Part shown: positions 34,865 through 47,225 of the stretch, in pieces | Numbering within the stretch: position 1 is the stretch's first letter | Layout: each line of letters begins with the position of its first letter | NCBI GenBank assembly: GCA_022393335.1 | Contig: JAJEKB010021088.1 | Span: 412,224-476,223, forward strand | Length of the DNA stretch: 64,000 nt | Direction of reading: 5' to 3' | Source: Macrotrachela quadricornifera | Taxonomy: Eukaryota; Rotifera; Eurotatoria; Philodinida; Philodinidae | The notes under the pieces: model-generated | What the model saw: the letters and a program-made list of their open reading frames with translations, nothing else | Databases searched by the model: none | What the model was told of the DNA's origin: nothing | Program-made: the position numbers and the translations under genes

Positions 34865-37666
34865 ATGGCTACTTTAATCTCAATAAGTACACTCGTGGAC
34901 AATCAACAAACATTCAATAATAATAATGATTCAATAACTAATGAACGTGATGTTACAATATCGAATGAAGTGTATAAAAAAGCTATGCGTACTCTTGTAA
35001 GAAAACTAGATATACGCCTGATACCATTATTAACTTTACTGGAGTTAAATTCATTTTTGAATCGAATCAATATTGGTGAGTACTCTGTATATTTAATTTT
35101 GTATTAATTGTAAAAAGGATATGTGTAATTTTTTTCTAGGAAATGCGAAAGTTGCAGGCATCGAAGATAGTCTTCACCTAACTCAGACACAATATAGTTG
35201 GGCAGTATCAATTTATTTCATTGGTTTTGTACGTATATACTATATATCTTGTTCAAGTTAAACAGATAAGAGACATTTTTTGCTTATATTCATTGCAATA
35301 GATGCTACTGGAAATTCCATCAAATTTAATGATGCGTCTTATTGGACCATCAAAATTTTTGTCAATTGTTATGATAATATGGGGCATCATCATGATATCA
35401 ATGGCATTTGTTCAAAATGCATCTGGTCTACTAGTTACACGATTCTTTTTGGTATATAATTGAATTTCATTATAATTGTTTCTTACACACGACGGTAGCC
35501 GAAATGTTTCTAATCCATTTAATGAAGCATACAATATAATATAGAAAACAGAGTTATGAATAATGAACTAAGTGTATTGCACATTTAAAGAAACTGAGCA
35601 TGAAATTATTAAAAGATATTTATTTCTAAAGTTTTGATATGTATTCGGATGATTACTACAATGAAACTAAAATGATCTCAGAACGATTCTATCGAACTAT
35701 TTGCTATAAAATTTCCAAGATGGAAATATCGATAGAATTTTTTAAAGAAAATTAGATTTTTAAAAATATAAAAATTTCCTGTAGTATCTTTCTTTGCATA
35801 ACACATGTATACTTGGAATAGTTCCAACATTATCTTCTTTCAGTATAGTATAACTAAAATTCTATGATAGGAAAACAACATGGAAGATTTGTGCGATTTT
35901 AGGGTGCAGCACAAGCGGGCTTTTTTCCGGGAATAATATTTTACTTGTCATTATGGTATATACGCGAACAACATTCATTTCGTATGGCGATATTCTATTG
36001 TGGTGTTTTATTATCTGGTGCTTTTGGAGGCATCTTAGTGAGTGAAATATATTACGTTATATTGACTTTTTTTGACAATTATTTTGATAGGCTTATGGTA
36101 TTAGTCTCTTAAGTCACCTAGACAAACTCGAAGGATGGCAATGGATTTTTATTCTCGACGGAGCACCAAGTGTTCTATTAGGAATACTTACATACTTCTT
36201 TCTTGGTGACTTGCCAGAAACTGTTCAATGTAAGACGATTAAATTAATGTTAAATAAAACAGTAAATTTTTTTTGTCGCTATTTTTCTCAGGGTTATCAA
36301 ATACAGAAAAAGAAATGTTAACAAATCGTCTACATCAAGATACAGGTTTATCATGTAATGGAGAATATATTTTTTCATGGGAACAAGTTCGCTCTGTGTT
36401 TATTGATTGGAAAATCTATTTGTATATGTTTATATATGTTGGTAATTCTATAGCAGCACATTGTCTCATTATTTATTTACCTATGTTAATCAGTAAAAGT
36501 ATGAAATTTACCAATGCAAATGCTCAATTGATGTCTTCTCCACCACATATTATTTCATGTGTAACTACACTACTTATATCTTATTCTGCTGGTCGTTTTA
36601 ATGAACGTGGTTATCATATGAGTTTGAGCTTATTGATTGGCATCTTTGGATATATTTTATTAATTACTTTAACAAAATATAGTGCAACTGTCCTATATAT
36701 TGCAACGTGTATTACATGTGTTGGTACATACTCAGCTATTCCACTTATTATGTCATGGTTTACTAACAACGTCGGTGGACACACAAAACGAGCTGTAGCA
36801 ACAGGATTTATTATTGGTTTTGGAAATATTAGTGGTATTGTAGTCGGTCATGTAAGTCTTAATAGTACCATATAGATAAATATTAGTTTAGCAATTGATG
36901 AAAGTTTTAGTATGAATTACAAGAAATATTTTAATTTCAGATTCTCGAAAGTAGAAATCCTCTGCATCATGATTTTGAATTGTCATAAATCATGATATTT
37001 TTTTTTGTTGACGATGATTGCAGGTTATATTTATTTTAATGGGTCTATATGCATTTCAATCGAAAATAAAATCATGATATTTAAGAAATGAAGCAAAGTC
37101 ACATATCTTTTTGTTCGTTTTGTAGTTTTCATAAATTTTTATTCTCAAGCGTAAATAGTTGAACTTCATCAATATTATATTAAAAAGAATTAAAATGAAA
37201 CGTAGTGCAAAACATAATCGTATGAGTTGAGTCAGCCATATATATATCAATTCTTTTGTACGATTATTAGATTTTAAAATAACTTATAACTTAAATTTTT
37301 CATATACTATTATTCAACTCGATAGTATATATCTTGATGAAGTTCAACTTGACAAAATCAATGTGTCTAATACTCAATTTACAATCTAGATTTACCGGAC
37401 AGAAGATGCTCCATTCTTCGTTCGTAGTCATTTGATTAATCTCAGTTTTATGGCTTCGATACTGATCGTTTCATTGATATTAAAATTTATTCTGTTACGT
37501 GAAAATCAACGACGAGATCATTTAACATTAGAAGAATATCAACAAGAACTAACAAAATATGGAGCACAACCTTGTGATTTAGTAAGTCAAAGAAAAAGTT
37601 CAATATTATTTTTTATTCATTAATTTCTTTTCTTTTTAGCATCCTGATTTTCGATATACTACGTGA
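34865..37666 (+). CDS. MFS transporter of the anion:cation symporter / DAL5 (allantoate permease-like) family
   Basis: Eight exons give exactly 500 codons plus stop: 34,865-35,075; 35,140-35,228; 35,302-35,451; 35,903-36,037; 36,091-36,229; 36,292-36,851; 37,390-37,581; 37,640-37,666. Two introns are long (451 and 538 nt). Twelve hydrophobic segments are expected. Family marks are LDIRLIPLLTLLELNSFLNR then INIGNAKVAGIE (the D/N-R-x-N-I-G-N-A-x-x-A-G box of fungal Dal5-type carriers), IPSNLMMRLIGPSKFLS, GAAQAGFFPGIIFYLSLWY, SGAFGGILAYGI, GWQWIFILDG and a terminal PDFRYTT. These transport carboxylates, ureides, vitamins or similar anions with protons at the plasma membrane. In fungi this family is large and in animals sparse, so fungal origin by transfer followed by intron gain is plausible. 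Confidence 0.88.
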
Positions 37667-38263
37667 AAATAATTGAATCAATCTAAAATACAAAATTAAT
37701 TTTATTTAAATTATTTTTTTTGATAGTCACTTAAATTTGAATATGATATTTTATAATATTTAATTATATTTGTAAATAAAAATATTAATGGATAATAAAA
37801 TGAAAATAGCAGAAAAGAACTTGAATATTTGTGAATTACAACATATTATTTTCTAAAAAAATAAAAAATCTTGAGGGTGAGGGTAAAAGCAGATAACGGA
37901 AAAGTACCAAAAATTCAATTTTTATTCCTTAACATCTGAAGCTAAAAATGATTGAATGAAAACCTAATAGAATAATAAATTGATATTCCTGAATTCGAAT
38001 ATGATGTCAGAAAAGATAAAGAAAAAACGATATAAAATTATATAAATTAAGTTATATCATAACCTTTTACTCAAATTCTTTGACAACACGATTATATAAA
38101 ATAACAAAAATCATGCGTAATCGACCTCTAGCGAACAAGTAATACATTGCTTGATTTGTTAAACCAATGGTATTTAATAACCTTCAATGAATGATTCATC
38201 TAGTTTTTAAAATATGTTCTTCTAACTAAGAATTGTTAAATATTTGATTATTAATTGATAAAA
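37667..38263. other. Intergenic between MFS and COQ3
   Basis: About 600 bp of AT-rich DNA holding the 3' end of the transporter and the COQ3 promoter; no further feature seen. Confidence 0.4.
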
Positions 38264-39378
38264 ATGTCGATTCTATATCGTCATATATTTCGGTCTATTC
38301 CTCGAATTAGGTTAATTTATTTTACTTTTAACTTTGTATTTTTTTTTAAATAATTCTTTTGATTATATCATAGGTCTATTACATTAACATCTCGTCAATT
38401 ATCAATAAAAAGTTCTGTTGATCCAGATGAAATCAATCGTTTTCGTCAATTATCATCAGCATGGTGGGATGAAGCAGGAGAATATGCTGCATTACATTCA
38501 CTTAATCAACTTCGAGTACCATTTATTCGTGAACAAATTCTTCAAAATTCATCAAAAATAAAAGATCCTATTAAACCATTAAAAGATGTTCAATTACTTG
38601 ATATTGGTTGTGGTGGTGGTATTTTAACTGAAGTTTGTATATTAATCAATAAAAAAAGATTTAAAACAAAAAAAAAAATTCTCTTTTTATAGTCTTTAGC
38701 ACGTCTTGGTGCTTCAATATTAGGTATTGATGCTGTTGCAGAAAATATATCTACAGCTGAATATCATATTGATTATTCTATAAAACAAAATCTTAATTAC
38801 AAACATGGTTTGTTTATTTATTCATTTTTTTTTTTATTTTTCTCTATTTTGATTTATTAATTTTCGTTAGTATAGTGACACTAGAAGAATTATGTGAAAA
38901 TTGTGAACATATAGAAAAATATGATGCTATTATTGCTTCAGAAGTTATTGAACATATTAATGATGTCGATAGTTTTATTGGAAATATAGGAAAACTTCTT
39001 AAAGTAACAAAAAAAAAAAATTTATTTCGATAATAAAATTTTAATTAAATTTAGCCAAAAGGTCTTTGTTTTATTACAACATTAAATCAAACAGTTGCTT
39101 CTTATCTTCTTGGTATTATTGCTGCTGAATATATTTTTCGAATTGTTCCAATAGGTACACATACATGGAATAAATTTATTCGTCCATCTGATTTAATAAC
39201 TTTATTTGAAAAAAGTTAGAATTTAATTTTTCTTTCTTTTTTTTTTGTATATTTATTTTTTTTAGATGGTTTTTCTGTTATGCTTAATAATGGAATGTTT
39301 TATAATCCAATTACAAATCGATGGTCATGGTCAGAAAATCAAGCAATTAATTATGCATTATGTGCAGCAAAAAATTAG
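38264..39378 (+). CDS. COQ3: Ubiquinone biosynthesis O-methyltransferase, mitochondrial
   Basis: Six exons (38,264-38,310; 38,374-38,632; 38,693-38,807; 38,876-39,003; 39,055-39,214; 39,266-39,378) give 273 residues with all phases consistent and introns of 50-70 nt. A basic, Ser-rich leader (MSILYRHIFRSIPRIR) suits mitochondrial import. Then come SAWWDEAGEYAALHSLNQLR, the hallmark N-terminal block of UbiG/COQ3, motif I LLDIGCGGGILTE, ARLGASILGIDAV, motif IV YDAIIASEVIEHI, PKGLCFITTLNQTVASYLLG, EYIFRIVPIGTHTWNKFI and NGMFYNPITNRW. The enzyme performs both O-methylations of coenzyme Q synthesis on the inner membrane matrix side. Length is close to the family's catalytic core. Histone H4 converges on it about 120 bp downstream. 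Confidence 0.93.
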
Positions 39379-39432
39379 TTTATATTATTTTCTTTTTCAT
39401 CATTATTGAATTTAAAAAATAAATTTTTTTTT

Positions 39433-39448
39433 AGCCCTTAAAAGGGCT
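39433..39448 (-). promoter_or_regulatory. Histone H4 3' stem-loop
   Basis: On the minus strand AGCCCT-TTTA-AGGGCT, a 6-bp stem with 4-nt loop preceded by CAATC, lies about 50 nt after the H4 stop. This is the replication-dependent histone mRNA 3'-end signal bound by SLBP. Confidence 0.85.
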
Positions 39449-39496
39449 GATTGGATTTTTTTGTTGTTTTTTTTTTCTTCTTTATTATTATTTTAT

Positions 39497-39820
<324 letters not shown>

Positions 39821-40119
39821 TCAATTAAATTTTTATTATTTGAATAGAAAAGAAAAATGAATATATATGATCATTTGATACATATGTATATTCATTTTAT
39901 ACTTATATGAAAATCGTTTATCTGTTGGTCAGTTAAGAATAGTTGTTTAGTAACCAATCGAAATAGAGAAAAGAACAATCAGCTGTTTAAGTGCAAAATA
40001 TTTATATATGTTTCTTTATTCTACTTAAAGATCGTTTAAATAATATTCAATAATAATTTTTTTTGTTAAATTCAATTTGTTAAATTCGAATACAAACATT
40101 TATAAATTTAAAAAATTTT

Positions 40120-40135
40120 AGCCCTAAAAAGGGCT
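40120..40135 (-). promoter_or_regulatory. Histone H2B 3' stem-loop
   Basis: On the minus strand AGCCCT-TTTT-AGGGCT preceded by CAAAC, about 35 nt after the H2B stop; same fold as the H4 and H2A elements. Confidence 0.85.
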
Positions 40136-40171
40136 GTTTGGGTTTGATTAATTCAATATGAAATATTTTAT

Positions 40172-40555
40172 TTATTTTGCACTTGTATATTTGGTAACAG
40201 CTTTTGTACCTTCTGATACAGCATGTTTAGCAAGTTCACCAGGTAATAAAAGTCGAACAGCTGTTTGAATTTCTCGACTACTTATTGTTGATCGTTTATT
40301 ATAATGAGATAAACGACTTGATTCAGCAGCAATACGTTCAAATATATCATTAACAAATGAATTCATAATTGACATAGCTTTTGATGATATACCCGTATCG
40401 GGATGAACTTGTTTAAGGACTTTGTATACATATATTGAATAGGTTTCTTTTCGTTTACGTCTAACTTTTTTATCAGTACCTTTAGTACCTGATGAACCTT
40501 TGGATGTTTTTGTAACAGCTTTTTTTGAACCTTTTGATGGTGTTTTTGGTGGCAT
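40172..40555 (-). CDS. H2B: Histone H2B
   Basis: A 127-residue intronless core histone. The basic N-terminal tail ([20 protein letters not shown]) is followed by the conserved fold from [57 protein letters not shown], and the C-terminal helix [20 protein letters not shown] with TSAK at the end, retaining the ubiquitinated Lys context AVTKYTSAK. It is divergently transcribed from H2A, sharing about 255 bp of promoter. Confidence 0.96.
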   Translation of the reverse strand: MPPKTPSKGSKKAVTKTSKGSSGTKGTDKKVRRKRKETYSIYVYKVLKQVHPDTGISSKAMSIMNSFVNDIFERIAAESSRLSHYNKRSTISSREIQTAVRLLLPGELAKHAVSEGTKAVTKYTSAK

Positions 40556-40810
40556 GTTGACGAATATGAATGATATAGAGAGTAGAAGAAAAAAAGAAAC
40601 TTATTTTTTTCGTTCCTTATATTTATATATGTATGTATATTTCTATCGTTTGTTCGTTGAACAACCAATCATTAGTGTTAGTATATGATTGGTTAAAAAA
40701 GTTGTTCATTACATGGACATATATATAGTTAAGATAGATACAGATTTATTTTATATTATATACATTATTTCTACATATTTTCGTCAAGTAAATAAACAAA
40801 TCAAGACACA
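40556..40810. promoter_or_regulatory. Bidirectional H2B-H2A promoter
   Basis: The 255-bp divergent spacer contains two CCAAT-type boxes facing each other (AACCAATCATT near 40,662 and ATGATTGGTT near 40,685), plus TATATATG-like tracts toward H2B (about 40,620) and ATATATATAG toward H2A (about 40,722). This symmetric layout matches divergent histone gene pairs in other animals. Confidence 0.65.
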
Positions 40811-41372
40811 ATGTCAGGACGAGGAAAAACTGCAGGAAGTGGAAAAGCACGAGCTAAAGCTAAAACTCGTTCATCACGAGCTGGTCTTCAATTTCCAGTT
40901 GTAAGTTTAATCATTAAAAAAAAAAGATTCTTTTTTTAAAAAAAAATCATTTATTTCCTAGGGTCGTATTCATCGTCTTCTTCGACGTGGTAATTATGCC
41001 GAACGTGTTGGTGCTGGTGCACCTGTTTATTTAGGTGCTGTACTTGAATACTTATCGGCTGAAATTCTTGAATTAGCTGGTAATGCTGCACGTGATAATA
41101 AGAAGACACGTATTATTCCACGTCATCTTCAATTAGCCATTCGTAATGATGAAGAATTGAATAAATTATTATCTGGTGTTACCATTGCACAAGGTGGTGT
41201 CTTGCCTAATATTCAAGCTATTCTTTTACCAAAAAAGACTGCCGAAGGTGGTCCTACATCAACACCACGTGAAACAACAGGTGGTGCTGGTCCAAGTAAA
41301 AAGAAACCAGCTGGTGATAAAGGTGAAAAATCAGGTGCATCATCAGGTAGCAAAGCTGCTGATAAAGCTTAA
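40811..41372 (+). CDS. Histone H2A variant with extended C-terminal tail (bdelloid-type H2A)
   Basis: Two exons, 40,811-40,900 and 40,962-41,372, with a 61-nt GTAAGT...CCTAG phase-0 intron, encode 166 residues. The core is a clear H2[81 protein letters not shown] and [13 protein letters not shown]. After LLPKK comes a tail of about 45 residues rich in Gly, Ser, Lys, Thr and Pro (ending SGSKAADKA) with no SQ(E/D) phosphorylation motif, so it is neither canonical length nor H2AX. Bdelloid rotifers are reported to lack canonical H2A and H2AX and to use long-tailed H2A variants; this gene fits. The intron is atypical for a replication-dependent histone, yet a stem-loop follows. Confidence 0.93.
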
Positions 41373-41425
41373 ATATGCTTGACCTAATTAAATAATATCA
41401 TAAAGAAATATTATAAAAACCCAAC

Positions 41426-41441
41426 AGCCCTCTTTAGGGCT
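41426..41441 (+). promoter_or_regulatory. Histone H2A 3' stem-loop
   Basis: AGCCCT-CTTT-AGGGCT preceded by CCAAC, about 55 nt after the stop. Its presence says this intron-containing variant is still processed as a replication-dependent histone mRNA. Confidence 0.85.
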
Positions 41442-43302
41442 AATACTTTTTTTAAATTCATAAATGTTGGAAAACGATATAAAACACTAAATGAATATCT
41501 ATTTATTATTTTCAAATTATAAATAAAATATTCGTTATATTGCACATATATAAGAATTCATTCAAACATTTATTTGAGAAACAATCAGAATCTTAAGTAT
41601 GTTAATACATATTATTTATTTTATTTATAAACTTTCTTTGATGGATTAAAACAAAGTTACTTTTGATGATATACAAGAAATAAACTTCATATCTATTTTT
41701 GTGAAATTATATTTATAATCATGCATTTATCTATTTAATTCTTGATTTTTACGTTAAGATTGATAGCATTTATTTATTTATTTAAAAGTCATTTGAATAA
41801 TTCTATTGAGTCGAATTTTCCAATGGAATTATCAGGATCAATCCTCTAATCTCTAAATGATTATTTTGGCTCATTAAATACAATGCTACTTATTTTTGGA
41901 TTAAAAAATAAAACTAAACATTCTTAATTATATTTAAAGTATAAGCTCATTTATTATATTATATATAAAATCAACATAGAATTCCATTCGTTTTTCTTTT
42001 GAACATACAACTTTTGATTTTAGAAAGTCTCATTTAAAAATTCAAATTCGGAAAAGAAGTGCAATCTAGTTTGTAGGTAAATATCAGTCAAGTTATTAAA
42101 CTGGCGAGTATATCATTTGAAATACAGTGAATTCGTTCATTTGTATTTTGCATATTAGTAGTGATTTTTGAATTATTTATCTCTTTATCTGAGAAATGTA
42201 TTAGTATTTATATTTTACAAAGACTAGAGAGAAAATAAATGCCATAAATTCAATCATATTTTCTATTGAAAACATTGTATTTTATATATGGATTATATGT
42301 TCCATTGTTCAGAGATTCTTTAATAACTCGGTAACTGACATTTTTCATTGTCACGTTTTTGTCACTCAGTGGTTGATATATTTCATTTTTTTTCTTAATA
42401 ATTTGGCTAATTATCTTTCTACGAACTATAATTTTAATATTCTAGAACTATCATCATCTTATACATGTAGAATATTGTATTTTCTTTATATTTATAATTA
42501 AATAGATTTGATTGTCTGTTTAGTCTTATGTAAAAGATTTATCATTTAAATAATTTAAAAAAAACTACTATGAATAATTCGTTTTACTATTATTATCTGT
42601 AGTCTTACTTCAATTTGCACTCATTATGAATGACCTTTTACCGGAATTAATATACATATTTTTTAGAGTAATAATCTCCTGTATACTTAATTTACCATTA
42701 TTAGTAGTTACGATTGAGTTTATTTTATTAATAAAAAAGAATCGTCGATAGGTAATAATATTTGTACTTTTATTCATTATTTAGTCTAGAAAATTTATTA
42801 AAGTCGTAGCTTTTTTTAGTAGGTATTATTGGGAAGATTAAATATATCTTTGTACTTATAAATTATATTGTAAGCTATTTTATATTATCTCATTTTAATA
42901 TAATCGATTAATCGTCTTAAGGAAATGATTATCTTGACTTATATTTATAAAAAAAAATGAGTTAATGAACTAGAATAATCGAATATATTCATTTTGACAT
43001 AGTTCTAAAGTAAGCTAATATTGAAAAATAATTATATTTCAACTTGAAAAATATCTGATTGTATGTAATATTTTTTATAGATAAAAATGTTTTTCTTTGT
43101 TGGACTATAATATTTAATCAATTTTAGTCTCTTGAAAAAAAACTACTTTAAGAAAATACTTTCTAAGCTTTTCTTGATATGATTATTAACTTCATTTGAT
43201 TATTATATTTAACTCCATTATAATCTTGATATAATAATAATTATATACAATATATTATATAGATTCATTTGAAAGAAAATTCATTTGAAGTCAATCAATA
43301 AA
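41442..43302. other. Intergenic
   Basis: About 1.9 kb of very AT-rich DNA with no open frame of note, no repeat that I could pair, and no RNA gene seen. Confidence 0.5.
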
Positions 43303-44406
43303 ATGGTATTTAATAACGCTATATATACTGTGAATATTAGATATATATTAAAATCAATAGTTGAAGATCTTGATGCAGTGACACAAAGATTTATTATTTA
43401 TCTTCCATTAGTTTTTTTCATTTTTGGATTTATTGGATTTATTGGCAATACTTTTACTTATCTTCAAGCTGAACTTCGTTCTAGTACTTGTTGTATTTAT
43501 TCACTTTGTGGTTCATTTATTGATATCATTAATCTTTCTCTCTATTCATTTCCAAGTTATCTTTCTATAAAACATGGAATCAATATTCCTTGGTACATAT
43601 CTAGTGCTTCATGCAAACTTAATCTTTTTCTTCTTGTATTTCTTCCTCATTTATCTGTAAATTTTTTACTTATGGCTATCATTGATCGATTTGCCTCTAC
43701 ATGCAGTTTCACTTCACCCATACGTCGATTAAATCAAGTTAGAATGGTACCATATATGATTGTTATTATTATCATTACTAGTTGTCTTGCTTCAATTTAT
43801 GCTCCTATTCTCTTTGATTTTATGTTTGAACTTTATTGTATATCTACACAACCGATTATTACAAGTACATTATATATTTGTCTTATTGGTTTAATGCAAC
43901 CAATATTAATGTTAATATTTGTTTTACTTACATATCGAAATGTTCGTCGAAGTCGTCGACGAGTTGTAAGTATAATTCTACGTTTTGTTTTTAAAATTGA
44001 AAATAGTAATTTATTATAGGGTGAAGGAGTTAGAACAAATGGACGTCATCCTCGAAATCAATTCATTGTTATGATATGTTGTCAAGTTCTAGTAACAGGT
44101 TTCCTTTCATTACAATGGATTATTGCCTATATATATTATACAATTACCAGTGATCAACAGAAAACTTTTGAACAATCATCGGTTATTTGGTTTGTTTTTT
44201 CTCTTACAAATGCTTGCTATTATATAAATAATGTTAAATCATTTTATCTTTCAATATTAACATCTCGTTTATTTTGTACAACATTTAAAAAAGCTATAAC
44301 ACAATTATTATTTCGATCTATACGTGCACAATTTCATATATTCCAAATAAATGTTTCACGAGTTACAAATACTAATATAAGACTTGGTGATATAACACGA
44401 CATTAA
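43303..44406 (+). CDS. Rhodopsin-like GPCR, two exons
   Basis: Exon 1 (43,303-43,965) and exon 2 (44,020-44,406) flank a 54-nt phase-0 intron (GTAAGT...TTATAG), giving 349 residues. An in-frame ATG occurs 18 nt upstream, but the paralogue at 63,753 begins at the equivalent of this Met (MVFNNAIYT versus MVYNNTTNT), so 43,303 is preferred. TM1 lies in VFFIFGFIGFIGNTF (the GN of TM1 is kept), TM2 in SLCGSFIDIINLSL, and TM3 ends in LLMAIIDRFAST, the E/DRY position. TM4-TM5 follow, then a basic loop 3 (YRNVRRSRRRV) where the intron sits. TM6 is in FIVMICCQVLVTGFL and TM7 in VWFVFSLTNACYYINNVKSF. It resembles bdelloid-expanded orphan receptors. Ligand unknown. Confidence 0.85.
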
Positions 44407-44887
44407 TATCTAGGATTGATTAAAAACAATTTGAAAATTTTTTTTTTGCTTTATCTTTTTGTTAAATATTGTTCGCTTTTATGTATGTAAATTCAGCAAA
44501 AACAATTTAAATGTTATAATATTTAAAATATAATTCATATTATACTCATTGTATTTTTCGCTTTTAAATATAATGATTAATTTATTCAAATAGTTTTATT
44601 TGCAACTAATGATTGCTTTCATAATTTTATCATATTTTTACGGATAATATCTTAATTCTTTTTGATAGAAAGATTATGTTAGTACTATTAAATCATAGTA
44701 TTTGTGAGACAATATGTAAATCTTCATTCTGAGAACTTTAAAGCTTATTATTAACTCTGTTCCAAAAAATCCAGACAAGACTTTATAATTATAATTAAAA
44801 ATTTAATTATTTTATTTTTAGAATATATAAAACACATAGAAAGAGATTTATATTATGCATAAATATTGACCTAAATACTTTTATTAA

Positions 44888-45635
44888 CACATAGGAGGAC
44901 ACTACAAAGGTTTTATTCGTCCAGTTCTTCTAAAAGCTTTAGTTTGACTTCGAGTATTCCATTATAATGCTTCGATATATTTTGGATTATGCACAAAATT
45001 TCAGACTTATATGTCTGGCACTTTACTGTGATCCAGTATTTCTTTGATACTACTAAGATGCCATTTTCTATACGTTGCATAATGAGTGATGTATATTTGT
45101 ATTTCATATTTCGATCTTTAAATACTTTTTATTTAAAACAATACATAATTGAAATAAATTGTTGTTAGGAAATTTTTGAACTTTTCACGCGGCATCTGGT
45201 GGTGTGTTTTTTTTCATTTGTCTAATAGAAAATATCAGATAAAACAAAAATAAAATATGAAAAAAGTGGTTCGATCTTTTGTAAAAAAGACATTGTTTTC
45301 GCACCGTCAAAATTTGATCGCTTAAAACTTTGTTGGCTTGTGAACACAAAAATACAACTGTAAAATTATCTATCTAATATAAATTGCAGAGCTTTTAATG
45401 CTGCATCTTCTGGCATATTTGACTTTTTTAATAAAGCTTTATTCGGAGCCAGAATATTAAATGCAAAGCTCTCTCATTTATTATTAGTTATCTATTTGCA
45501 AAGTACAAGACCTAGAAGTCTGAAATTTTTTACATAATTCTAAATATGTCTTAGCATTATAGTGGAATACTTGAAGTTAAACTAGAGCTTTTAGAAGAAC
45601 TGGATGAAAAAACTTTTTTAGTGTCACATGTATAA
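44888..45635. repeat. Inverted repeat pair around a dispersed repeat
   Basis: 44,888-45,000 inverted matches about 45,520-45,635: GGAATACTCGAAGTCAAACT versus GGAATACTTGAAGTTAAACT, followed by AGCTTTTAGAAGAACTGGA in both. Between them, 45,281-45,440 (TACAACTGTAAAATTAT, TTGCAGAGCTTTTAATGCTG) is related to 61,850-62,010. It is an old, diverged element family; no coding potential. Confidence 0.6.
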
Positions 45636-46914
45636 AAATTCGTAACCTAATTATATCTAGATTGACAGTAACGAGTCATATTGTAGAAAGAGCATGACTT
45701 GTTTGGTTCTCATACATGTATAAACGAACGCATCTGGTTTAAAAAGTATAATAAAATCTAATGAAAATATAAATGTATTATTGCTTAAGACTTCTAATCG
45801 TTAGTCATAGCTATAGAGCATCTATATATAGTGACTAACGGTAATACCCCGCGTTGCTCGGAATACCACTATACTGTAAGCCTAACATGGCAGAAAATGG
45901 CAGAAGATGCAGAGAGAGTGTACTGGGGGGTTTTCTATCTATTATTAATGCATGTCCTGCCGTGCACACACTTACAACTATGCTTAAATACGATAATTCA
46001 GCAAATAGTGTGTGGCTGTGAATCATTTTTGATTTACTCATACCCATTACCATATTTCACACCAACATCTAATGCAAAAAAAATCACAATAGGAGGTAGT
46101 TATTCTAACAATCGTAGCAAATTTTCTAAAATATTTGAAAGATTGGTAAAAATTGCAGTATGTCACAACCTATGTGGATTTTTCAACCAAACCACTCTTC
46201 CCGACTCGGATCGCTTTCTCAGCTTTCTTCTGAATCAACCGTTATGTCATGAGAACTTTGCTGACGCTAGCTATTACAGAGACGAAATGTATAAAGAGCA
46301 GACGAATATTCTTTTTTATCTATATAGGAGATTGATAGATCGGAGTGTTCTCTGCTCCAATCCATTATGAGTCATGAGTAATGATATATCATCTCACTTG
46401 TTGCTTTCTTCATTCGATGAATATCTCTATTCATACTGTTGCACTTCATCTTATACATTACATTTGGTTTTTTTCGATTACCCTAAAATGTTGTGTGACC
46501 AATGGCAAAAAGTCCATATTTTTATATACTTTCGTTCTTGAATTCTTCAGAAAATAATCACAAGGACAAATTCTCTAGAAAAAGCATTTACTGTAGTAAT
46601 CCAACAAAGGAGGGACAAATACCCCCTTCAAATGAAAATTCTGGGTCGAAAAGCATCCTACGATCTTCTCCTGAACGAAAGGGTATTCCCTGAAAATTTT
46701 CATTACAGTTACTCGTATCGTGTTTGAATGCATAACGAATAAACACACAAACTTTCTTTTTTATATATATAGATAGATAAAAACTAAATTGTATCTGTTG
46801 TCCGCACTAGAGCTAGATGGAGAAAGCGCTAAAATGAATATTTCACGAATGGATACAGCTAGTGAGCTCAGGATTCCGTTATCAGATAGAGCACTATCAG
46901 GGACGTCCGTTTTT

Positions 46915-47225
46915 ATAAAATTCATGAGAGTCTTAGATGGAAAAATATTTTGTCACCTATTTTCGCCGATTTTAGCGCATCTCAAGCTCAAATTACACCC
47001 AATTGTAACTTAAAAATTTCTCTTTCACTGTTAAAATTTGCACGTCTAAAAGATATTCATTAGGAACATGAGCATGGGAAAAACAGCAGAGTGGTATCAA
47101 GGTTTTATTAGAAAAAGAAGAGCTTTTGGGACTGCGATTTGAGATTGAATGAAAATAGATAACAAAATATTTGTCTATCCAAGAGCGGTCATCAAAAACT
47201 CCTTTGACCCTCATGAATTTTATAT
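46915..47225. repeat. Imperfect inverted repeat
   Basis: 46,915-46,985 (TATAAAATTCATGAGAGTC, GGAAAAATATTTTGTCACC) is matched in inverse by about 47,150-47,225 (inverted: TATAAAATTCATGAGGGTC, GACAAATATTTTGTTATC). The overlapping short frames on either strand are homologous shadows of this repeat. Confidence 0.6.

Noticed and set aside
40363..40904. Alternative-frame ORFs over the histone genes
   Set aside because: Shadow frames of H2B and H2A; the histone frames are unambiguous.
45831..46370. 179-codon ORF on the plus strand
   Set aside because: No domain, odd Cys/Tyr composition, starts within a repeat-like CCCCGCG patch and overlaps other open frames; no splice or polyadenylation context. 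A chance ORF is likelier.
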